Source: a bacterium
GTDB lineage: Bacteria; Atribacterota; JS1; SB-45; 34-128
Assembly (NCBI GenBank): GCA_018894595.1
Contig: JAHIPN010000183.1
Span: 1-8,482, forward strand
Length of the DNA: 8,482 nucleotides
Direction of reading: 5' to 3'
The translations under genes and the position numbers were made by a program. The notes below the pieces were generated by a model that did not search any database, was not told the DNA's origin, and saw nothing but the letters and a program-made list of their open reading frames with translations. Shown here piece by piece: positions 5,301 to 8,482 of the stretch. Numbering within the stretch: the first letter of the stretch is position 1; every line of letters starts with the position of its first letter.

Positions 5301-6182
5301 ATGCCAAGAGAAAAACCAAATAACCAAAACAACCTACGCCAAGCGGCAAAAGAAGGCTACATTATTGTCCCCAACTACTTCCTAAGGGAATGGGTCAAGG
5401 TATTAGGAATAGGACCCGCCCTGCTCTATCTCCAACTGCTTTCCTATTGCCATAAAGAAAAAGATATTGCCTGGCCTACTTTAACTACCTTAAGCAACAA
5501 ATTAGGCATATCTAAAAATAGTCTGCTCAGCTATCGAAAAATTCTTCTTAAATATGGGCTGATTAAAAAGATAGTAAAAAGAAGAACTGCTCAGGGAAAT
5601 TATCAATCTAACTTTTACAAGATTACCCCCATAGAGGGTAGTGCAAAAATTGAACTCCGCCAAGTTCAAATTTTGGGTGGGGGTAGTGCAAATATTGCAC
5701 CAGGGGTGGTTCAAAATTTGCACCCTAACAATACCAATCTTAACAGTATCAATTTAACAGCAACAACAAAGAGAGAAAAAGATGCTGTTGTTGCTGTTAA
5801 TTTTAAAAAATTAAAAGAGGAAGGAGAAGAAAGAATGAGAGTAATTAGAGAACAGTTAATGGATTTAGATTTTAAAGAAAGTTTTATTGAAAAATTACTT
5901 AAAGACTACCCTGTCAAAAAGATTGAAGAAAAATTAGACTTGCTGATGGAGAGGAAGAATATTCAGAGCCCTGCCGGCTGGCTGAGGGCTGCCCTTAAGA
6001 ATGATTATCAGAATGAGGAACAGGAAAGATATTGTGAAGAACCTGCAGAAGGAAACGGCAACTTGGTGAATACCCCGGAATGGACATCTCGCGAAAAAGC
6101 CCTGGAGGCAATCAAGTTAATTCAAGATAATCTTTCTCTACCTGTATATCCTTCCCTCTCCCCTCAGGGAGAAGAGCCGTAG
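5301..6182 (+). CDS. Phage/plasmid-type replication initiator with helix-turn-helix domain
   Basis: The product has 293 residues and starts at an ATG six bases after AAGGAG. Residues about 18-50 (IIVPNYFLREWVKVLGIGPA and following) and a helix-turn-helix at about 53-105 (WPTLTTLSNKLGISKNSLLS then YRKILLKYGLI) are the pattern of winged-helix replication proteins of phages and plasmids. Residues 107-143 form a Gly/Pro/Asn-rich linker (SANIAPGVVQNLHPNN) whose DNA carries four iterons. The C-terminal part (about 173-240), with DFKESFIEKLLKDYP and SPAGWLRAALKNDY, is the helical segment often found at the end of such initiators. The last residues SLSPQGEEP are encoded by a small CTCCCCTCAGGGAG palindrome and may be a repeat-derived tail. 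The role inferred is origin binding and helicase recruitment. A helix-turn-helix regulator is the alternative. It is first in the rightward phage-like set. Confidence 0.7.
   Translation: MPREKPNNQNNLRQAAKEGYIIVPNYFLREWVKVLGIGPALLYLQLLSYCHKEKDIAWPTLTTLSNKLGISKNSLLSYRKILLKYGLIKKIVKRRTAQGNYQSNFYKITPIEGSAKIELRQVQILGGGSANIAPGVVQNLHPNNTNLNSINLTATTKREKDAVVAVNFKKLKEEGEERMRVIREQLMDLDFKESFIEKLLKDYPVKKIEEKLDLLMERKNIQSPAGWLRAALKNDYQNEEQERYCEEPAEGNGNLVNTPEWTSREKALEAIKLIQDNLSLPVYPSLSPQGEEP
5641..5720 (+). repeat. Four iterons inside the initiator gene: candidate replication origin
   Basis: Four 12-bp sites fit GTKCAAAWWTTG without exception: GTGCAAAAATTG (5641), GTTCAAATTTTG (5664), GTGCAAATATTG (5686) and GTTCAAAATTTG (5709). 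The steps are 23, 22 and 23 bp, about two helical turns. Each core CAAAWWTTG is nearly palindromic. They lie in the part of the gene that encodes the flexible linker, as in lambda gene O, where ori iterons sit inside the initiator gene. Function is inferred. Confidence 0.7.
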
Positions 6183-6223
6183 TGAGAAAAAAGTAGGGAT
6201 TTGATGAATCGAACCCGTCTTTC

Positions 6224-6305
6224 TGTCATTGCGAGGAGTGAAGCGACGCGGCAATCTCTTAATTCAATGAGATTGCTTCGGTCGTTTCACTCCCTCGCAA
6301 TGACA
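6224..6305. repeat. Two REP units facing each other, forming a long hairpin
   Basis: The left arm 6224-6258 (TGTCATTGCGAGGAGTGAAG and on to GCGGCAATCTC) and right arm 6269-6305 (GAGATTGCTTCGG to CTCGCAATGACA) are inverse copies, with a few mismatches and two extra bases in the right arm. The loop is TTAATTCAAT. The transcript between the initiator and sigma genes could fold into a stem of about 34 pairs, which may stabilise or split the message. No T-tract follows, so it is not a classical terminator. Confidence 0.85.
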
Positions 6306-6345
6306 AATCATAGAATTGCCAAAGCTCGTAACTTGTAACTAATTT

Positions 6346-6360
6346 CGACGAAGGAGAAAA
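6346..6360 (+). promoter_or_regulatory. Ribosome-binding leader shared with the initiator gene
   Basis: CGACGAAGGAGAAAA is identical over 15 bases to 5284-5298. In each place it precedes an ATG, by five bases here and by two there. The AAGGAG core sets both starts. Confidence 0.6.
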
Positions 6361-6364
6361 TTAT

Positions 6365-6679
6365 ATGTCCGAAATAAAAGAACTAATTATCAAAGCAAAG
6401 AAAAAAGACGTAAAAGCAATGGAGGAATTATTCAATCAATTTAAACCATTACTAAAATCAAGGGCTAAAAAATACTGCTATGGGCTTGAATATGATGATG
6501 TCTTCCAGCAGGGGGCACTGCTCTTTATTTTAGCTGTTTATGAGTATGAAGAAAAACCGCCTACTACCTTTGCGGGTTATATGAAAAAGAGAATCGACTG
6601 GGGATTGTGGGTCTATTATCGGAAATATCTTAAACAGAAAATAGAGATCGCATCCGGTCTAAAACCGAAAGAAATGTAG
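6365..6679 (+). CDS. Sigma factor region 2 protein (N-terminal half of a two-part sigma factor)
   Basis: This 104-residue protein starts at an ATG eight bases after AAGGAG. It contains the sigma-70 region 2 fold: residues 1-40 give a helical lead-in (IKELIIKAKKKDVKAMEELF), residues 43-63 give the region 2.1-2.2 core (YDDVFQQGALLFILAVYEYE), and residues 69-89 correspond to regions 2.3-2.4 (FAGYMKKRIDWGLWVYYRKY), which would contact the -10 element. It ends soon after, with no region 4. Region 4 is encoded 64 bases downstream in a different frame with its own ribosome site. The gap holds a GGGGCGGA/TCCGCCCC hairpin. This is either a sigma gene split by a repeat or a true two-subunit sigma factor like SigO-RsoA of Bacillus subtilis. 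Its position between the initiator and lysis genes suggests control of late genes. Confidence 0.75.
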   Translation: MSEIKELIIKAKKKDVKAMEELFNQFKPLLKSRAKKYCYGLEYDDVFQQGALLFILAVYEYEEKPPTTFAGYMKKRIDWGLWVYYRKYLKQKIEIASGLKPKEM

Positions 6680-6692
6680 GATGAGTCTTTTC

Positions 6693-6712
6693 GGGGCGGA
6701 TGAATCCGCCCC
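6693..6712. repeat. Hairpin repeat between the two sigma halves
   Basis: GGGGCGGA (6693-6700) and TCCGCCCC (6705-6712) form a perfect 8-bp stem with a TGAA loop. Its GC content contrasts with the AT-rich flanks, and the sequence resembles a widespread intergenic palindrome. CTACCAAAAAC follows, so terminator activity would be weak. Confidence 0.75.
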
Positions 6713-6743
6713 CTACCAAAAACTGAAGTAGGAAAGGAGAATA

Positions 6744-6953
6744 TTGTTGGATAGATTGGAAAATATCTTACAAAAGAATAATTTAGAAGAAAGCTACAAT
6801 CTTTTAACTAAAAGAGAGAGGAAAGTTATTACTCTGTATTATCTGGAGGGGTACAAAAATGAAGAGATTGCCAGATTTTCTGGAATAAGCCAACAGGCAG
6901 TAAACAAAAGCAGAAAAAAGGGAATAAATAAACTTATGCTTTTGTTTCAATAA
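6744..6953 (+). CDS. Sigma factor region 4 protein (C-terminal half of a two-part sigma factor)
   Basis: The product has 69 residues. Two adjacent TTG codons could start it. AAAGGAG at 6733-6739 is four bases from the first (6744) and seven from the second (6747), so 6747 is the better spaced start and would give 68 residues. Residues 21-66 hold a region 4 helix-turn-helix: LTKRERKVITLYYLEGYKNE, then EIARFSGISQQAVNKSRKKG and INKLM. This is the part that reads the -35 element and touches the RNA polymerase beta flap. There is no region 2, and an in-frame TAG at 6729 prevents any upstream extension. With the preceding gene it would make a complete sigma factor. A stand-alone anti-sigma-like or LuxR-type regulator is less likely given the neighbour. 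Confidence 0.75.
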   Translation: MLDRLENILQKNNLEESYNLLTKRERKVITLYYLEGYKNEEIARFSGISQQAVNKSRKKGINKLMLLFQ

Positions 6954-7073
6954 ATACGGGTAAAAGAAAGTATTAAAAAATATTTAAAAAATTTTATATG
7001 GTAGGTTGTAAAATCACCTCTTTTTTGCTCTTACTAAGGAGAGGGTAAAATAGTCGTTGGTGAATAGGCTGGT

Positions 7074-7144
7074 AAAAGGGGGACACACTTTACTTTTAAC
7101 CATGCATTAATTGCGGGAATATAAAAGAAGAATGTCCCCCTTTT
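7074..7144 (+). mobile_element. 71-bp palindromic element, copy A (MITE/REP type)
   Basis: The ends AAAAGGGGGACA and TGTCCCCCTTTT are perfect 12-bp inverted repeats. An inner CTTTTA/TAAAAG pair and a central GCATTAATTGC complete an imperfect hairpin over the whole element. Copy B at 7970 matches 69 of 71 bases. Such palindromes resemble non-autonomous elements moved by REP-associated tyrosine transposases, but no transposase is encoded here. Confidence 0.75.
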
Positions 7145-7169
7145 ATACACGACAATCTCATAATTTGAT

Positions 7170-7204
7170 GGGATTGCCGCGTCGCTACGCTCCTCGCAAT
7201 GACA
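7170..7204 (-). repeat. REP-like unit upstream of the holin
   Basis: The unit begins GGGATTGCCGCGTCG and ends CTCCTCGCAATGACA. It is the same family as 1385, 5161, 6224 and 6269. It ends immediately before GAGGAGAAAGGAG, the ribosome site of the holin gene. Confidence 0.8.
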
Positions 7205-7224
7205 GAGGAGAAAGGAGAAAATAA

Positions 7225-7593
7225 ATGTTAGAAGCAATCTTAAGTAAATATCTATTCAATGCCTTACTTGTAGCTCTGGTATCTATCGGGTATGGATACT
7301 TAAAGAGCAAATTAGGAGAAGACAGAGCCGGGACTATTAAAGATGCCATCCTTGCTGCTATGCTCTGGGCAGAGGAAGAGCTGGGAATAGGAAATGGCAA
7401 TCAGAAATGGGAGATAGCCTGGAAGAAGTTGATAGAGATATTGGCTGATAAGAATATCAGTTTAAGAAAGAGCGAGGAGAAAGCAGTAAGGATAATGATG
7501 AAAGCCAATGTTGGAAGGATTAACCAGCAGACCTATGATGTCTTATCAAAGAGAAAACTATTGCAGGAATCTAGCCATGCAGATGCTAAATAG
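7225..7593 (+). CDS. Phage holin, LL-H family
   Basis: This 122-residue protein starts at an ATG with AAAGGAG seven bases upstream. Residues about 8-26 (KYLFNALLVALVSIGYGYLK) form one transmembrane segment. A charged helical region follows, DAILAAMLWAEEELGIGNGN (about 41-60) and then WEIAWKKLIEILADKNI and RKSEEKAVRIMMKANVGRIN. The arrangement of an N-terminal membrane helix, then A-[AV]-x-x-A-E-E and a K-x-x-x-x-x-x-x-L-A-x-K-x-I segment, is that of the LL-H phage holins, which form membrane lesions that let the endolysin reach the cell wall. The stop overlaps the start of the M15 peptidase gene by 17 bases, giving a coupled holin-endolysin pair. Copies of one 71-bp element lie on each side of the pair. 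Confidence 0.75.
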   Translation: MLEAILSKYLFNALLVALVSIGYGYLKSKLGEDRAGTIKDAILAAMLWAEEELGIGNGNQKWEIAWKKLIEILADKNISLRKSEEKAVRIMMKANVGRINQQTYDVLSKRKLLQESSHADAK

Positions 7594-7957
7594 TATCAAT
7601 AATCTAAAAGTAGCCAAGTATTTTAAATTATCCGAGTTTGCCTGTCCCTGCTGTAATCTGGTGATGCTGCATCCCAGGCTGCTGGCCAAATTAGTAGAGT
7701 TAAGGAATATTTTGGAAAGACCGGTGCATATTACCTCCGGATACCGCTGTTTTAAATATAACCAGAAAATGGGAGGAATACCAAACAGCTATCACTGTAT
7801 CGGACTGGCGGCAGATGTAAAAGTAAAAGATATTAACTTAATTGAACTTTTAGAGATATGCGAGAATATAGATTTTGCCGGCATCGGCTTTTATGAGAAG
7901 AAGAATTTTTTGCACTTGGATGTAAGGCCTACTAAGAGGAGCAGATGGAGGGAATAA
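7577..7957 (+). CDS. M15 family peptidase, phage endolysin type
   Basis: This 126-residue enzyme is predicted to cut peptidoglycan cross-link peptides. It belongs to the M15 (D-Ala-D-Ala carboxypeptidase-like, M15A/M15_3) family. Residues 54-57 are SGYR, 70-81 read NSYHCIGLAADV with zinc ligands H73 and D80, and 111-118 read FLHLDVRP with the third ligand H113. The N-terminal FKLSEFACPCC is typical of phage members of this family. I chose ATG 7577 because AGGA lies eight bases upstream and the protein then starts just before the conserved region. A second ATG is at 7583. The frame is open back to 7508, but that start lies deep inside the holin gene. There is no signal peptide, so release through the preceding holin fits. 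All catalytic residues are present. Confidence 0.85.
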   Translation: MQMLNSINNLKVAKYFKLSEFACPCCNLVMLHPRLLAKLVELRNILERPVHITSGYRCFKYNQKMGGIPNSYHCIGLAADVKVKDINLIELLEICENIDFAGIGFYEKKNFLHLDVRPTKRSRWRE

Positions 7958-7969
7958 AAGGTTCGTTAG

Positions 7970-8040
7970 AAAAGGGGGACACACTTTACTTTTAAGCATG
8001 CATTAAATGCGGGAATATAAAAGAAGAATGTCCCCCTTTT
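7970..8040 (+). mobile_element. 71-bp palindromic element, copy B (MITE/REP type)
   Basis: This copy has the same direction and length as copy A at 7074, with two differences (G for C at position 27, A for T at position 38). The second change completes a GCAT/ATGC tip stem that copy A lacks. The perfect 12-bp ends are kept. It lies between the endolysin stop and the ribosome site of the next gene. Confidence 0.75.
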
Positions 8041-8074
8041 TCACCGGGTTACTTTTTGAGAAAGGAGGTAAATA

Positions 8075-8344
8075 TTGGATATAAAAACTTTATTAGACAT
8101 CATCGCTAATCAGGGCTTCCCTATCGCCTTATCGATACTCTTGATCTTTCGTATTGATAGATTTATGCAAGAGATAGTAATTGCTCAGAAAGAGGGATAT
8201 CGGCAAGTCCTGGAAAATACCAAAGAGATACACAATACGATTACTAATTTAAACCAGCAGAATAGAGAATATTATTCTCTGCATTTTGGGGAAGTACAGA
8301 AAGAACTCTCCGGGATGAAGGTAGAGCTGGGGAAAATTAAATAG
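8075..8344 (+). CDS. YvrJ-like/BhlA-type small membrane protein
   Basis: This 89-residue protein starts at TTG six bases after AAAGGAGG, the strongest ribosome site in the window. The N-terminal stretch, residues about 7-31 (DIIANQGFPIALSILLIFRI then DRFMQ), matches the YvrJ pattern of G-F-P-[IV]-x-[LV]-x-x-[YL]-L-[LI]-x-R-[FIV]-[ED]. It is one short membrane helix. The rest is a polar, probably coiled helix (YRQVLENTKEIHNTITNLNQ and onward to KELSGMKVELGKIK). The overall plan, a membrane helix plus charged tail, is also that of BhlA/UviB bacteriocin-associated holins. It follows the holin and endolysin and may act as a second holin or lysis accessory. As recalled, yvrJ sits beside the two-part sigma genes sigO and rsoA in Bacillus subtilis, which parallels the split sigma pair here. 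Confidence 0.6.
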   Translation: MDIKTLLDIIANQGFPIALSILLIFRIDRFMQEIVIAQKEGYRQVLENTKEIHNTITNLNQQNREYYSLHFGEVQKELSGMKVELGKIK

Positions 8345-8482
8345 AAAATATTATTAAAGATAGATTCCTGCTTCCACGAGAATGACATAAGTGGGAGCAG
8401 GAGTTACATAAGTAAGGTGCGAGTGACACTGGCTTTGTCATTCCGCACTTGATGCGGAATCCATAAGTAGGGGCGTATTGCA
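8345..8482. repeat. Repeat-rich right edge with two hairpins
   Basis: TCCTGCTTCCAC (8366-8377) pairs with GTGGGAGCAGGA (8391-8402) through 12 positions with one G-U. ATTCCGCA (8440-8447) pairs perfectly with TGCGGAAT (8453-8460) around a CTTGA loop. The first is a diverged GGATTCC-type unit and the second an inverted member of the same broad group. Neither has a T-tract. No gene is visible before the window ends. Confidence 0.7.

Larger units (their letters stand above)
6954..7224. other. Intergenic region before the holin gene
   Basis: This 271-base gap begins with an AT-rich stretch and includes a TAAAAT (7047-7052) preceded by GAGAGGG, similar to the box ahead of the helicase gene, but without a convincing -35. 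It then holds three TAGTCGT-type heptamers, a complete 71-bp palindromic element and a REP unit that ends at the ribosome site of the next gene. No gene is visible. Confidence 0.6.

Noticed and set aside
7508..7576. Earlier ATG for the M15 peptidase
   Set aside because: It lies inside the holin gene without a ribosome site and adds residues that do not fit the family.

Overview
The window is an AT-rich accessory region from a bacterium. Its gaps are packed with short palindromic and heptameric repeats (GTCATTGCGAG...GCGGCAATC units, GGATTCC...GGAATGAC hairpins, GGGGGACACACTTTAC palindromes, CTTGCAA and TAGTCGT heptamers). Such repeat loads are familiar from uncultured candidate phyla such as Omnitrophota and from some deltaproteobacterial lineages. 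No marker gene fixes the taxonomy, so this is a weak guess. Start codons include TTG, and ribosome sites are strong (AAAGGAG, AAGGAGAAAA).

Left part (1-4845) looks like a worn defence island. On the minus strand at the left edge is the first part of a gene that resembles a type IIG or Eco57I-like DNA methylase; it has a good promoter straddled by an inverted repeat. Next, also minus, is a RhuM-Fic gene broken by an internal deletion and frameshift, followed by a possible 35-residue ORF. Divergent from it is a large intact Ski2/Hel308-like helicase with a helix-hairpin-helix and, after a linker made of five heptamer repeats, an OmpR/PhoB-type winged helix. Converging on its 3' end is a minus-strand hicBA pair: HicB is intact, but HicA has an in-frame internal deletion that removes its catalytic core. 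Both toxin-type genes are therefore disabled while the helicase stays open, even though two repeat units lie in frame inside it.

Middle (4846-5300) is gene-free. It holds nested ATCCGA palindromes, three tandem 11-bp repeats, two arrays of exactly five heptamers in opposite orientation, and one REP-like unit.

Right part (5301-8482, all plus strand) is phage- or plasmid-like. It encodes a helix-turn-helix replication initiator whose own coding sequence carries four copies of GTKCAAAWWTTG spaced 22-23 bp, a likely internal origin. Then come a sigma factor in two separate ORFs (region 2, then region 4), an LL-H-type holin, an overlapping M15 peptidase endolysin, and a YvrJ-like small membrane protein. 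Two near-identical 71-bp palindromic elements flank the holin-endolysin pair. No integrase, terminase, capsid or tail gene is visible. A plausible reading is that the initiator replicates the element, the two-part sigma factor drives late genes, and the holin and peptidase open the cell. It may be a prophage edge continuing beyond the window, or a reduced lysis cassette.
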